Source: Ilyonectria destructans (taxonomy: Eukaryota; Ascomycota; Sordariomycetes; Hypocreales; Nectriaceae). From it: a stretch of DNA of 64,000 nucleotides. Shown piece by piece: positions 22,379-34,600 of this stretch. The notes beneath the pieces were generated by a model that saw nothing but the letters and a program-made list of their open reading frames with translations, was not told the origin of the DNA and made no database searches. Within the stretch, counting starts at the first letter, position 1, and each line of letters begins with the position of its first letter. Made by a program: the position numbers and the translations under genes. The stretch is from contig JAHEWK010000029.1 of NCBI GenBank assembly GCA_020740775.1, positions 1 through 64,000 on the forward strand, in the 5' to 3' direction.

Positions 22379-23129
22379 CCTTTGCAGAAGGCGTGGTCAA
22401 CAACAAGTCGACTCACATTGTTACAAGGAGAACACGTTTCAGGGAATAAGGGACAAACGATTCGGGATTTCTAGCTAGTCCTTCCTACTTTCGCCACCAC
22501 GATCACAAGTACCTCCCAGCAAACCAGACCCCTTCTTGCCTGTCCCCGTCAACAGGTAGCACAACTTCCCCGTCACCAGACAAGATGCTGTCCCCGTTAA
22601 GTGATAGCAGACCTTCCCCGTCAACGTCTGGGCTCACTACGGTGGTAGCAGTGCTTAAGGTTTCGTCATCATCCTGCTGCCATGACCCGTGGGCATCTAG
22701 TTTTTGAGGGAAACCGGGGACCTGATGAAGCGGTTTGTAACGGGTCAGGCCCAGTTGGCTGGCGGCTCTGCCGCCAAGCCCGAATTCTTCTCCACAGCGC
22801 CATCGAGTTGATTCTCGAATCTTCTATATTAAAGAAGATATAACGCGTCTTCACGCACCCAGTTTGTATTTAGATTCTTTCCTTTCTTCATCTTGAAAGT
22901 AAACAGCATAGGGACTAGTTAGTTGAATCAACTCACTAGAGGCCTTTCACAGCTCCCTGCTAGCAATGAGAATAAGCTACTAAAGGCTCCCGAAGAGGAT
23001 ACGTGATGTGGCCTGGCCGGCAGGACGCTATGCCTGAAAACGATTCTCTATATTGCAATCTACTCTACTCAATGTAGCGTGTTGAAACAGAGGACTAGAA
23101 AGTGCAGCCTAAGGCACGGTTCCGTGCAC
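22379..23129. other. Intergenic with retroelement remnant
   Basis: Holds four copies of CCCCGT(C/T)A within 22540-22625 and the second copy of the retroelement 5' repeat (22875-22950). No intact gene is seen. Confidence 0.45.
22875..22950 (-). repeat. Dispersed repeat, copy 2: retroelement leader and ATG
   Basis: Matches 4352-4430 in the same orientation. On the minus strand the ATG at 22891 opens MKKGKNLNTNWV and stops after 16 codons, so this copy is a solitary 5' fragment of the same family. Confidence 0.5.
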
Positions 23130-24250
23130 TCACAGAGCATGGTTCTTGAGGTGCATTTTGTGGTCAAGTGACATGTCGCAAACATGGCACTGGATCTTGT
23201 CGCCGTCCCGCAGATTCGACAAGTGTTTGCGTCGAAGGTGCTTAGTCACGTCACCAGAAGTGTAGAACTCGTGGATGAGATCCTGGACAGCTCCATCATC
23301 ACCCGCTAAGGTGAGTGCCTTGCCGACACATATGAAGCACCTTCTCGGTCTCTCCTGCTTTGTCTTGACGAAGACTGACATCAGCGTCACATGCAGAGTC
23401 TCTCGGCTGGAGGCTTGCCAGAGACAGCACGCTCGCTGGGGTAAGCTGACGATGTGTTTGTGCGGCGGACGGTTTGCCCTTCTTCGACGACGCAATACGC
23501 ACTGACCGCGTTGATAGTGTTGTCTCTCCGCCGAAACTGGCCTTCGAGCGTGTCGCTAAGGGGAGCGGTAAGTGCTTCCACCAGTCACTTTTGAGCCGGT
23601 CGCTGAGGTCGAGAGGATGTGTCCACGGCCGCCTGCTTAGCGAATTCAATACCTTGCAATTGTCGCTCAATGTCGTCAACCGCCTGCTCAGCAGTCCATT
23701 CGTCTCGGATCTGCTGCTTGAGTGCACTCTTTAGGTTCTGTTTCTCGTTTCTCACCTTGCGGCGGGCCGCTTTGTATTTTTCCGACCCTTGACGTAGCCC
23801 TCGAAGGTCTCGCTCCAATCGCTTGATCAGAGGATGAGTGTTCACCGATGCTGCCTGCTCAACTGTAAGGTCAGTCGGCCGCCGCTTGCTTATCGAGTGA
23901 CCGACACTGCAGGCCTGTCTGATCAAGGCTTGCTGTGGCTTTTGTCCCCGGAGAATGCCCCATGTATCTGCACAGACCTCGCGTCCTAGGTAGTGCTTCT
24001 GAAAGGGAACCGAGTTTGCATGATCTAGCGCAAGGTTTCGCAGCGATTCGCTGATGTCGGCTGTATATCTAGTTAGCAAAAGGGACTTGGATCAAGAAGG
24101 ACAATACAAACCACTTCGATCAAACTCATTGGCTGCATTATAGCGCAGGTTGTATGGGATAGTCGGGTACTCGAGCCCCAAGATCTCACCGATCCTTCTG
24201 ATCCTCCTCCGATTTGGTCTTCATTTGGGCCACATCTCTCGATTTTTAAG
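23130..24250 (-). pseudogene. DUF3435/FluG-type tyrosine-recombinase-like protein, C-terminal remnant
   Basis: Read N to C on the minus strand: EYPTIPYNLRYNAANEFDRSG, then a 51-nt intron (24111-24061; GTTTGT ... GCTAACTAGATATACAG), then the DISESLRNLALDHANS and HYLGREVCADTWGILRG blocks, RPTDLTVEQAASVNTHP, a basic coiled region, and finally a C2H2-like tail (CFICVGKAL ... DVTKHLRRKHL ... CHVCDMSLDHKMHLKNHAL). The R...H..Y pattern (LRYN, LDHAN, KHYL) matches the C-terminal half of the recombinase-like fold of DUF3435. Frame changes separate the blocks between about 23300 and 23600, and the N-terminal half is missing. Starship captains carry DUF3435, but this finger-tailed type is the commoner FluG relative and not by itself evidence for a Starship. 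Confidence 0.7.
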
Positions 24251-27212
24251 ATGTCTTCAGTAAAGGTCTTATCACCGGTCGGGTTTTTGATTGTTCGGAT
24301 GCCCATTCGAGTGTTGACCTGTGCAATGGCTGTTAGATCTACCTATTTTCTGGAATATAGCGTAGTTACCTCGTGCAAAATCTCCGGAAATTCAGCATGG
24401 AGCTGGCTGATCGTTGTGACGGTACAAGAGCACGAACGAGGTCGGTGCGACTTGGGTAAAATGATTGTTTACAAGGAGAGAAAGAGATTCCTAAGGAAAG
24501 CTCTGACTTAAGCTATTTACACAATATTCATAAAGTGAGACTATTCATAAAGTATGAAAGTCACATGATCGTTCCCTCACACTTGCTCCGGCTGGCATGC
24601 TACCTAAGCATCGGACCTGGAGCGGCGGAGTCCTGTTTACATTGCCTGAGGGTTCCATGATCAGCGCAACTGGAAATAGATGATTGGCTTACAGCTTAAT
24701 CGATTTTTTCCGCTTTGAGTGCAACCCAGATTGGCGGCGCATTTCAGGATCGTCGCATCCACCACGACCACCGCGGGCAACCATATATGCCGCCAGCTCC
24801 ATCATTAGGATAAGCGGCTACGGATCCAGGCGGAGATTCAGGAGTTGACACGCGAACGAGACGATTACCAGAATGAACGCAGCCGGTATAGGCAGATTTT
24901 AAAGAGGCTGGGGTCGCCGATAAATCACCGCCAACTTAGCGAGCACAAGGAGGAGTGCAAACGACATAGGATAGCTCTCGCAGGACGTGGAAAGATACTG
25001 TCGTCGGCTAAGAAAGGAATAGCCCTATGCCCCGATATTCTGCTCGTCAACAAAGCATCCACCACCAGATCGCCTAGGAGGAGATTAGACAGGGCATCAG
25101 TAGGGACATCAGTTTGTATTTATTGGTTTACTCTCTAGATAATAATACTTTGCTCTAGGTCTAGTGTCCCTAATGATTGCTCCCTTGCCCAGTTCGTAGT
25201 TCCAGCTTATCCTCTTCTCTATCCTAAAACGCTCTATGCATTGTACTATGATCCCTGGCTCAAGATATCTCGGGGTTAGAACAGCTGTGGTCGGTTGTCG
25301 ACCCATTCTCCGTCGCTTCATGGGCGGCAGCGGATCCTCGTCTTCGTCTCCGTCGGGGCCCTGGCCATTGCCATGGCCAACCTCTTTCGCTTTCGTCTTG
25401 TCGGCCTACTCTACCTAAGAGTCTGCCGATAAACTTCACGTCACTGTGCTAAGCATGTTGACGCGAGGTCACGAGTCTCAATTCACACCATTCGACCTCT
25501 TTGCAGGATATCTAGCTCGGTCTGGCCGTCTCCTATATCATTACACCAAAATATTGCATTGCTGTTATGCCAGACTTCCCTTTCATAATCTGGCTCTATA
25601 GGCGGGCAAGTATAGGCATATTAAAGTGCTATAAACCCCAACATTTAGTATAGGTCAACTCTGGGTTCTTATAGAAGTTGGTGATAAGATTACGCCTGGA
25701 GAAGCATATCAGTATTAAATCTGTTGTCTTATCTGAACATGCTGTCGATATCGCAAACATCAAACATTCAGCTAAGGAGGGTGTCGCTGGATACTGAACT
25801 CATCTTAGATTGATAGTGAATTACATAAGATATTACGGGATTGGGGATTCCCTAGTGAAGTTAACGGGATATGGTGACAGAGGCATATAAACATCTTAGT
25901 ACTATAAGAGCAAGTCATTTGCCCAGACCATGCCGACGCCGCATTCTCGTCGGCAACTCTGCAAGATGCAGCAATTTCGGATGACGAACATGAAGGAGAT
26001 ATTATTAGATGAAACCTATGGGCCGACCAAGATGAGCTAATCACTTCTCAGCATACTGCGGATCCTGCTTCGTGAGCTTACGGCTTTAAGAGGCGAAGTT
26101 CACTGAGAGCTTTGATGATGGAATATCAAGCACTCAGCTAACAAGGGGGAAGAAAGACATCACATGTTGAAGCACTATATTCAAACTAAATCCTAGCCTG
26201 GCTGTCTAGGTTAACCACCTAACATCATTGTTCCTAATTCCCTGCTAAAGTCGTCTGGAAATAACTGCGTAAACCTGGCCGCGTTCCTCCTTCAGCTTGC
26301 AGACCATTCTCCGCCTATTGAACTCCATCGAGACGTATGGCGACCAAGTCATCAGGCAGAATCGACATCCACCGCCAACAACGTTCTAGATTCTCTCACG
26401 ACTCTTGAGTTTCGTAGAGTAATGCACTTGTAGAGACTATGCGTGCCCTTGTTGTCAGGCGGCAGAACTGACCAGTTGGACAGTCTCAGTCTAAGCTAAT
26501 TCTTGCAACCTAGTTATGAGTCACGCCTTTCTCTGATTATCATGCACCGCAGCTTTCACGTCTCCTGCATCGGCTTCCCCGAAGTCTGCCTCGCCGGTGC
26601 GCGACCTATGAGCTTTGACTTCATGCATCCCCTTGCATGTAGGAGGAAGCAATGAGGCATTCGAGGGGAGTTTATGCCAGTGAGATGGCCTCAGTTCTCG
26701 AGTTGGTTATCCTCATTCCTGTCGCCCGAGTCGTCCCTCATTGCCTAATATCCTGCCTCCTTTGTTATGAAAATGGGTAAGGCCTCTAATATTAAACGTT
26801 CACTTTCAAGTGAAAGAGGAATATAGGGGTGCTAGGCCAATCACGACGCGTAAAAGTCCACTTTTAGTGAAAGTGAGGAACGCCATCTGGATGTAGATGC
26901 CAAATTCTTCCAGACTGCAGATCCGACCGAATCATCGTGGCACTGCACTCGAGCGGTTTAATTAAGGTACATTATTCCTTATGATAGTGAGAGAACTGGA
27001 CCATTTGGTTGATTTCGTGGATTATTATCTTGCTATTGTACAAAAGAGCGCAAGCATCATACTAGTAAAGGCAAATCGATATTCCATGTATTGACAATCT
27101 CAGTAAAGACCAGTCAGTATATGATAGAAACCTGAGTTGTTCACATTCTTGATTCTGAGAAGATTAGAAAATAGCGCAAAGCTGTCATGGCTTGGAAGCT
27201 GCCGTTGATTGC
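24251..27212. other. Gene-poor stretch
   Basis: About 3 kb with no supportable gene. A plus frame at 24845-25138 (ELTRERDDYQNERSRYRQIL) and a minus frame at 25109-25400 with an acidic then basic run (DGDEDEDPLPP, MKRRRMG) look like decayed exons of unknown origin. From about 25,450 to 27,200 the sequence is AT-leaning with no ORF over 80 codons. A CACTTTCAAGTGAAAG / CACTTTTAGTGAAAG imperfect inverted pair lies at 26801-26873. Confidence 0.5.
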
Positions 27213-27932
27213 TTAATTGATAGCGATGCGCTTTGACTCGTGCTTCTTAGCCGCCTTGGGGACCAGAATGTTGAGGATGCCGTCCTTGAAGTCTGCGGTC
27301 ACCGATTCCTGATCGACCTGAGTAGGGAAGTTGAAGCTGCGAGAAAACTCGCCGACGCTGCGCTCGGAGAGCCAGTACTTAGCCTTGTCAGACTTCTTGG
27401 TCTCGGGCATTTCCTTCTCAGTAGCCTCAGTGCCGGCCTCACGTGAGGTGGACTTGTCTTCCCCCTCATTGGTCTTCTTGCTCTCCTCGCCGCCCTCGGT
27501 AATGGCACCGCCCCTGGTACTGCCCTCGATGAGGCCTACAGGAGGAGTACCGGCAGTGTAGGTGCGCTCAGTCCTGCCACGGATGAGCATAGACTGGGGC
27601 TCGGTGAACTCGATGTGGACATCCTCCTTGTGGATGCCAGGGAGCTCGCCATGAAGCTCATATGCTTCCCCGGTCTCGCGGACGTCAAATTTGGGCTGCC
27701 AGCTGGGCATACCAGTGCGACGGCCGCTTACTCCCTGGCGAGAGTAGCTATCAAAGTCGTCCAGAAGACGGAAGAGGGGAGTGAAAGAGGTGTCGGAGTC
27801 GTAGAGGCTTCGCGGGAAGAAAGCCATTTTGCGTGTTTGGTTGATAGTAGGCCTGAGAACAAGGTGCTTCAGGTTTCGTGAAAGTGTTCGAGGAAGAGTT
27901 GATCTGCAGCCGTGCAAAAGAAGTTTGCTCAT
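27213..27932 (-). CDS. Small heat-shock protein (Hsp20/alpha-crystallin, Hsp30-like), 239 aa
   Basis: ATP-independent chaperone. The alpha-crystallin domain starts at WQPKFDVRETGEAYELHGEL and includes GIHKEDVHIEF, ends SFNFPTQVDQESVTADFKDG, GILNILVPK, with the C-terminal RIAIN (I-x-I anchoring motif). A long acidic Ser/Glu/Lys-rich insert (about residues 130-185) interrupts the domain, as in fungal Hsp30 proteins. Family members usually start MAFFPRSLYDSD-like; here an in-frame ATG lies 35 codons earlier (27932). The extra N-terminus is rich in Arg, Leu and Ser with no acidic residue and looks like a mitochondrial presequence. Perfect heat-shock elements lie upstream. No intron. Confidence 0.93.
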   Translation of the reverse strand: MSKLLLHGCRSTLPRTLSRNLKHLVLRPTINQTRKMAFFPRSLYDSDTSFTPLFRLLDDFDSYSRQGVSGRRTGMPSWQPKFDVRETGEAYELHGELPGIHKEDVHIEFTEPQSMLIRGRTERTYTAGTPPVGLIEGSTRGGAITEGGEESKKTNEGEDKSTSREAGTEATEKEMPETKKSDKAKYWLSERSVGEFSRSFNFPTQVDQESVTADFKDGILNILVPKAAKKHESKRIAIN

Positions 27933-28042
27933 TTAATTATTCTTGCTTGCTGTATGTGTTGCGGAGAATGAAACGATTCGAGTTGAAAAGGATGTGATGC
28001 ATTGCTTTATACTCAGTCGGTTGGTAGAGTGGACATCAGATC

Positions 28043-28083
28043 GAAGGTTCCTACGTCTTCGCAAAGCAACGGCGTTTCTAGAA
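28043..28083. promoter_or_regulatory. Heat-shock elements, proximal pair
   Basis: GAAGGTTC (28043-28050) and TTCTAGAA (28076-28083), each the two-unit nGAAnnTTCn form, lie 110-150 bp upstream of the Hsp20 ATG on the expected side. Binding by the heat-shock factor Hsf1 is inferred. Confidence 0.6.
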
Positions 28084-28325
28084 CGCACCTGAATAACCCA
28101 GTCCAGACAGAATCACGCAGAAAAAACATACATTGACGTGTTTTGTTATAATACTGACGTTTGCACTGACCAATGAATGGTCTTGAGTTTCCTGGTGGTG
28201 GTTGGGAGAACCACGTGACAGCTGTCGAAGATTCTGGCAGTTGCCACAACTGCGTAATGAGATTCCTAGTACCCCCTTGCCAATAACTCCAAGCCAAAAT
28301 AGCTGCAATATGCACAACCAGACTG

Positions 28326-28338
28326 GAAGCTTCGAGAA
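28326..28338. promoter_or_regulatory. Heat-shock element, three-unit
   Basis: GAAGCTTCGAGAA is a perfect GAAnnTTCnnGAA array about 400 bp upstream of the Hsp20 ATG. It could also serve the divergent MFS gene at 28903. Confidence 0.6.
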
Positions 28339-28902
28339 ATACTGTTGTATTATTCGCACCGATGTTTACATCATTTCGAAATCATTTGATTGGTCAGAAC
28401 CGTTACGCAGGTGTCGATTTGGCCACATCACCTGTTCGGCTGTGTCTGTTTCCAGATGACGTATTATTAGTACAGCCAAGTGTGAGGCTTTAGCGAAAGC
28501 AGGGTTACGGAAAGCATCAAGATAGTCAGTTCCAGTTATTGTGGTGAGGTTGGAAGACTCCCTCCCATCCGCCCGCTGAGGAGTGCCTAAGGCTCCAATT
28601 TACAGCCCGCCTCCGCCAATGCCCTTGCCTGTTTTGGGCCATTCTGTCATGAACTTTCGATGATGGGTCTTCAACGTTCCATTCATGGATGGCAACCAGA
28701 ATGATGATGAAGCGTCATTGACGTCATAATCCTTCGGGTAAAGGGCCCCGAACCCTCCAATTCCCACAGCGGCCCATTCTTCTAACAAGAACATATACGC
28801 CTGCCGGGCATCGCTTCTCCTGTACTTCGCCATTGTCACAACGACATTCACCAAATCGGTCGGCTTTTGTTTCGTTGCTTCGCCCTCGTCTAGCGGTCAC
28901 AA

Positions 28903-30797
28903 ATGTCGCTCGCTCAGCATGTAACTCAAGTTGAAGGCTTTGACTACGAAGGCCCTGCGAATCCAAGCAGTAATGGGAACCTCAACGGCAACGATAGCAC
29001 AGCCAACGAGCAGTGTTTGGGTGTTGGAGAAGACGCCCACAGATCGGAGTGGCGACGCATGAGCTTTGCGCCAGTTGAAATTACCCAGGACGAAACTCAC
29101 ATCGCGGCATACAAAGTCTCGAATTCCAAGCGATACGGTATGTTCAAGCTTTTATCGTGAGAATGGCTGTCGAGATCTGACCAAGAATCTTCTAGCTCAG
29201 GCCGCGACGGCTGTAGTAGCCTGCTGGCTTGCATCTGGCATCGTATTTGGCTTCGCGGCTCTCAAACCCGTCTTGATCGCTGAAGGTGTATATCCTGAAC
29301 TCTGCAGGAGCGACGAGACGACGGGATTTGACGATGAGCCGAGTCTTGACGTTCCCTGCGCCGAGCAAGATATGGGCCTGAACCTCTTTTTCATCTCTGC
29401 CTCAATTAGCACCTACATATCATCTCTTTTCGCCGAAACTGCCCTCGATCGGTTCGGGAGACGCGCATGCTGGAGAGCTTCGTGTGTCTTTCTAGTCGTC
29501 GGCTCCCTACTGATGGGATCTTCCTTCACCATCCCGGAATTCGATGGTTACCTTCTGGGCAATGTTTTCCTAGCTCTGGGGGGGACTTTCCTCTTTGTCC
29601 CTAGCTTTGAACTTGCCAATATGTTCCCCAAGCATTCGGGGCTGGTGGTTGCCCTCATCACTGGAGCGTTTGATGCCTCCGCAGCCGTTTTTCTGTTCTA
29701 TCGCATGGCTTACGATGCGTCTGGTGGCAAGTTCTCACTGGAGAAATTCTTCTTTGGCTACTTTATCGTTCCGGTGCTAATATTTTTTGCCGAAATCTTT
29801 TTGATGCCATCTCATGCATACCACACCATGCCAGAACTTAAGAGGAAGATTGAAAAGGCCCAAGACCGTACTCGCGATGTCCACGACTCGGATGAACATA
29901 TCTCAGACGCGGGAGAGTTGACGCGAGTGCGGCGTGCTCGTGCCAATAAACGTAAAGCTAAGCTTGAGACGATCGAAGAACTTGCCGGCGGTAACGAGCA
30001 CCGAGAAGAGCGCATCAAGATTGAGGAGGAGCGCCTGGAGGCGAGCGGTGTCTGGGGGGTTCTCCACGGTGTCCCAGCCCACCAACAGATGCTCTCGCCC
30101 TGGTTCATTCTCATCTTGATGTTGACCGTGTTTCAGAGTCTTCGGATGAACTACTTCATTGCATCCATTAGAGCACAGTACAGATATATGTTGGAGTCAG
30201 AGATTGCAGCTGCGGAGATCAACGAGTTCTTTGATGTAGCCCTGCCCTTGGGAGGTGTCGCTTCTACCCCTGTCATCGGACTGCTACTCAATAACCTGAG
30301 TGTGCCTACCACGTTTGGAGTCTTGACGCTGTTCATCATCGTTATTGGAACTCTTAACTGCTTGCCTTTTCTTTGGGCAGGATATGCCGCCGTCGTGGCA
30401 TTCGTCCTCTTTCGTCCCCTCTACTACTCTGCAATCTCGTAAGTGTGCCCATCATGATGCTGATTCCCTTGCCGACGCGCTTGCTAGCGATTACGCCACG
30501 AAGGCTTTTGGCTTTGCTACCTTCGGTCGCATATACGGGACCATCGTCTGTCTCTCTGGAATGGTCAATTTCGTCCAGTCAGGCCTTGATGCCCTTACCC
30601 ATGGGCCTCTACATGGGAACCCCACTCCCATCAACGCTACGTTGGGGGCTCTCGGAGGAATCATTGGCGTGACTCTGGCCATATTTGTTAGGATTCGAGG
30701 CAGGGTATTCATGGACGAGAAGGCAGAGTTGGATGTCGGTCCAGAAAGACGACGTCTCTTGTCTGTTGCCCACGAGGGCTATGGCGCGAGGAATTGA
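28903..30797 (+). CDS. MFS transporter, Fmp42/SLC43-like (595 aa, three exons)
   Basis: Membrane transporter of the Fmp42-like group, related to SLC43 amino-acid transporters; location (vacuole or mitochondrion) not deducible. Exons 28903-29137, 29196-30438 and 30488-30797 join in frame (1788 nt) through introns of 58 nt (GTATGT...TCTAG, CTGAC branch) and 49 nt (GTAAGT...GCTAG). The soluble N-terminus leads to VACWLASGIVFGFAAL (TM1). A conserved Cys-rich lumenal loop (PELCRSDE ... VPCAEQDMGLNLFFI) follows, then LDRFGRRACW (motif A). A long charged cytoplasmic loop with RRARANKRK comes before a second six-helix half. The end has SDYATKAFGFATFGRIYG, diagnostic of this group, and a short LLSVAHEGYGARN tail. 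Confidence 0.88.
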
Positions 30798-31604
30798 GCC
30801 TGTAATATAATTTCAGTGGTAGGAGTGCCACAAAATCACACAGCCACAGCAGCCACAATAAACACATCGATACCTCTGTGCTAGAAGCACCCAATATTGT
30901 ACAACTAATTAGACATATCAACTCTACAAAATAAAGGAGTCAACGGTTTTGTTTGGTATGCTTACAAAGGAGTACAAACTCTCAATTTACAGTTTTATTC
31001 AGCCCGAAGGGCGTTTTGCCTTTCGGTACGAAAGGTCTTCTTAAGCTCTGGGATTTTTCACCCCCCCAAAAATCCCGATTACCCGATTCGGAAGCGCAAC
31101 TGCACCTCTAGTTGGCCCGGATTAATACACACCCGGGTCCCTCTAATGGTTCTAATCCTCCCCCCGAGTGAAAAGACGTCTTCATTGGCTGGGGATTTTC
31201 TGCTAAGAATCACGTGAGATTCACGTGAGCTCTTAATTTATAATAATGTCGTTGCTCTTCTCGTGTGCATTTTGTGAGGTTCTTGCTTCTGCTTGAGTTA
31301 GATGAAATCTATTACATTAGATCGGATTTTTAATAGAAATCTCATTATTGATCTCCTTTTTGGAATACCTGGTAGCAACTTGGCGGAGATTTTGGGTCTT
31401 TGGTGGATGTCTGATGCTGCGAACCCCGCGTCAGGCGTCATCATCGTCATCGAACGCGAACCGGACGTTCCGGGCGGGGGACATCATCATCCCTGCGTAA
31501 AAGAGCCAGAACGACGGGGGCAATGGAATCGGAACAAAACACCCATCATCTATCAATACATACTTGACTGTTCCTTGGATTCGCTATCTAAATTATAAAC
31601 TATA
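30798..31604. other. Intergenic with a cluster of perfect hairpins; candidate 3' end of Helitron A
   Basis: Three strong palindromes occur within 75 bp: GCCCGAAGGGC (31002-31012, triloop GAA), CCTTTCGGTACGAAAGG (31019-31035, 7-bp stem) and a 9-bp stem GGGATTTTT/AAAAATCCC around a C-tract (31050-31076). Helitron 3' ends carry a hairpin, and this side is the expected 3' side of the minus-strand Helitron A, 0.6 kb past its stop codon. The exact terminus was not fixed. A short plus ORF at 31302-31598 is not supported. Confidence 0.45.
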
Positions 31605-34600
31605 TTATTGCTCGTAGTGTGCGGTTGGGTGCAATAATGATAACCGGGCCTCGTTTAATGTTCCCCCACACAATTGCTCCAGCCTAGCCTCGCCATCAAA
31701 CATTTCCTGTGGTATTTTATTCCCGACTATATCCTTCACACGCGCCTTTGACAGCAATATAATACCATCCAGCGATGTGCACCGCGATAGCTGCACATAC
31801 AGGCTATATGGATCGCACTTTCGTGGCTCGAGTTGTCCAGTCTTGGTATTCAGCTTTGTCCCGGTTCCTCGCAGCTCCAGCGCAATCTGGAGGAGGGTTT
31901 CGCCTTGGATTTTGTAATCGGTGCATGCGAATGCCGCAGTGCAGGGAAGTCCTCGCCGGCTCACATTATGCCTCTGCCAAGGCCTCTTCTTGACCCTCTT
32001 CTTCTTTTCGATTGGTATTTGGGCACTCGTTGGAGTAAGCAGGATTGTGCCTGGTGGCATTTCATCAAATTCGAACTTCTTGGTTGACTCGGACGACAGG
32101 ATGATGCCGGCAGGTGGTCCAAAGTGGAGGATGATGTTCGGGGCGAGTTGATAGCCTGGGAATCTTTTGCTGTCTGGTATAACTTCTAGCGCTGTGTACT
32201 TGGCGCCATTCACGAGCTTGAGGCCTGGGTTTATATTCATGGTCACCACAACCGGCATACCAGGCACGAACATGAATGTGGCCGGCACACAGATCTTACT
32301 GTCATCCCCGACGCTGGCCATAAGCGTAGCTTCTTCCTCCGTTACCGGCAATGTATTGGGTTTGCCCCAACGGTGCTCGGATAGAAATATCCGGACTGGC
32401 TTCTGTTCGTTCCTCTGGAAGGCCAAAACGGCATCCATGTTCAGGCACCACCTGGTGCTATTGAGCGGTGTAACTACTGTGATGCCCTTGCTCCATGGTA
32501 TGGCTCGGCCTTCCTGAAAGCACCGGCTATTAAGAAGCTCCATGTCGGACTCGTCTTGCTGCCCCTGCCGGATCCGAGTCAGCAGCCGCTGCAGCTCCGG
32601 GTCCCCCGCTGCGCGTACCTGTTCGGTGAGCATGACGACGGTGGTAAATCGAGCCCAGAGTGCATGTGCCCTCATTTCATCCGCAATCCTCAGGGCGGAC
32701 CATGGCGTCAACAGTGACCTATTTTGCACCGGGCGGAACTGGTGGAAATCTCCCGATAGTAGCACCACTGGGATGCCGCCAAAATCTTGATTCGATCCCC
32801 GGGAGGCGCAAAGTCGCTTGTTGATGTCGGAGAGCGTCTGGAGGCCCAGCATGCTCACCTCGTCAATGATGAGCAGCCACTTTTCTCTCCATCTTCTTCG
32901 AGCATCACCGTCCACGTAGGTTACCGTGCTGCCATCGTCGGCATTGCTGCCGGATGCGTTGGGTTGCATCCCACAGGCGGAGTGAATAGTCACGCCGTTG
33001 ATCCGCGCTGCTGCGGCCCCCGATGTCGCCGTCATAAGCAGCCTGTGCGATATGTCTTTGCTAGCGAACAATTCCGCCAACGCCTCGATGACCCTGGACT
33101 TCCCGGTGCCGCCCTCCCCACCCAGGAACACGCATAGTTGTGCGTTATCATTGTTCTCGACATTACTGCTCTCAAAATTATCGCTGTTATCTTCGTCCGG
33201 GATGGTATCAAGATGGCGACACACTAAAAGGAAGGCGATTTCCTGCCGCTCGTTCAAGGTGAACCTCTTTGCAATCTCCCGACCGGCTTGGAGGAATGTT
33301 GTCGACGGTCCAAAGGCGACCCTGGCACTGGGTCTCTGAGTGTTCCGGGTGTCTGGTTCTGACATTTCTGTAATATCTTCTCCCGCGCCCGCGAAGGTAT
33401 GGTTCAGTGATGCTTCTGCGCCGGCAGCTGTGTTCTGCGTAATCTGAACTCCATCAGAGCCTTGGATTCTTTTCACAATTTCCTTGTCAGCTTGATCCTG
33501 CTTGCTCTTAATTCCTCTAAGCTGACGTTGCGTTGGGAGCTCGCTCTTGGTTACCATAGTTGGCTGGTACTGCGCTGGGTTCTCTGCGGAAGCGACAGTC
33601 TCGACATCATCCGCAAAGTCGGGGATATCTGCTTGGGCTTCGCGGAGCTGATCTAGCATCTGCAAAAGATGCTCCGAACCAGCGGTCGCCTGGTTGGGGG
33701 CTGTAGCACCTCGTACTGTCTCAATCAATCGGCCAAGCTGGCCAAGCTGGTCTGGGCGATATGCTTTTACTGGGCCTGTAGGATCTTGGAGATCATACCC
33801 CATAGCGTCGATATCATCCAAAATGGCGTCGTCCCCCGCAGCCGCCCACTGCTTTGCATCTCGCCGCGCATCTTCCGCTGATCGCTTCAAGAGCTGGATG
33901 TTGCCTGCGATAGTCTGGAGTCTTTTGGGCAGTCGCTGTCTCCAGTACTCCCAGATTTCGTTGATGTCACCAGACGCTGCTGTAATAAATTTCTCCCATG
34001 GTACGAAGAGTGCGAGGTGCTGTACTGCAGCTCTGGTGCTAATATTAGTATATGCTCCTCGTTTATCCATCCCATCTGTTCTATGGCTTGTGCTTGCCTG
34101 CGGTATCGGTCTGCGTTTGTGTCAATATCAAAGTCCATATCGAGAAAGCCGTTGATGCATGGCACTGCATACTTCCCCGGGGATCTTAGAACCTGCACCC
34201 AGTCCCTTCCCGGCTTCCAGTTCCTTTCAAATTCTATCTTCACCAACTCCTTGGAAGATGAATCTATCCTCTTTTGTAATGTAACAATCGACATGTAGTC
34301 ATAGAAGCATAATGTCTGCAGCACCTCTCCACGGCGGTGGTAGGCTTCAATGTATGGTAGCTTCTTGCCATCGCTTCCCACCAAGACCCTCTCCGCGCTG
34401 GCTTCCGCGTCGTTGCCGTTGCCATTGCCACCTATGTTCTCGATAGGTCGATCATCGTCGCCTAAAGTGCTACTGCATTGCTGGAGATACTGCCAGCGTC
34501 GGAGTATTGCCCAGTATATCATTGTCATATTCACATATGACCATTGTTTGGTACTCGAGAACTCACTTGGGTAATCCAAGAAGTGCGCAATCACCTCCAC

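Noticed and set aside
23130..24250. Starship giant transposon captain
   Set aside because: Only the C-terminal part remains, with a C2H2 tail typical of FluG-like relatives, and no Starship boundaries or cargo layout are seen.
28600..28854. Minus-strand ORF of 84 codons upstream of the Fmp42-like gene
   Set aside because: Gly-rich end and no recognisable family; more likely promoter DNA of the divergent gene.
31302..31598. Plus-strand ORF of 98 codons
   Set aside because: Lies in the 3' zone of Helitron A among hairpins and has no family resemblance.
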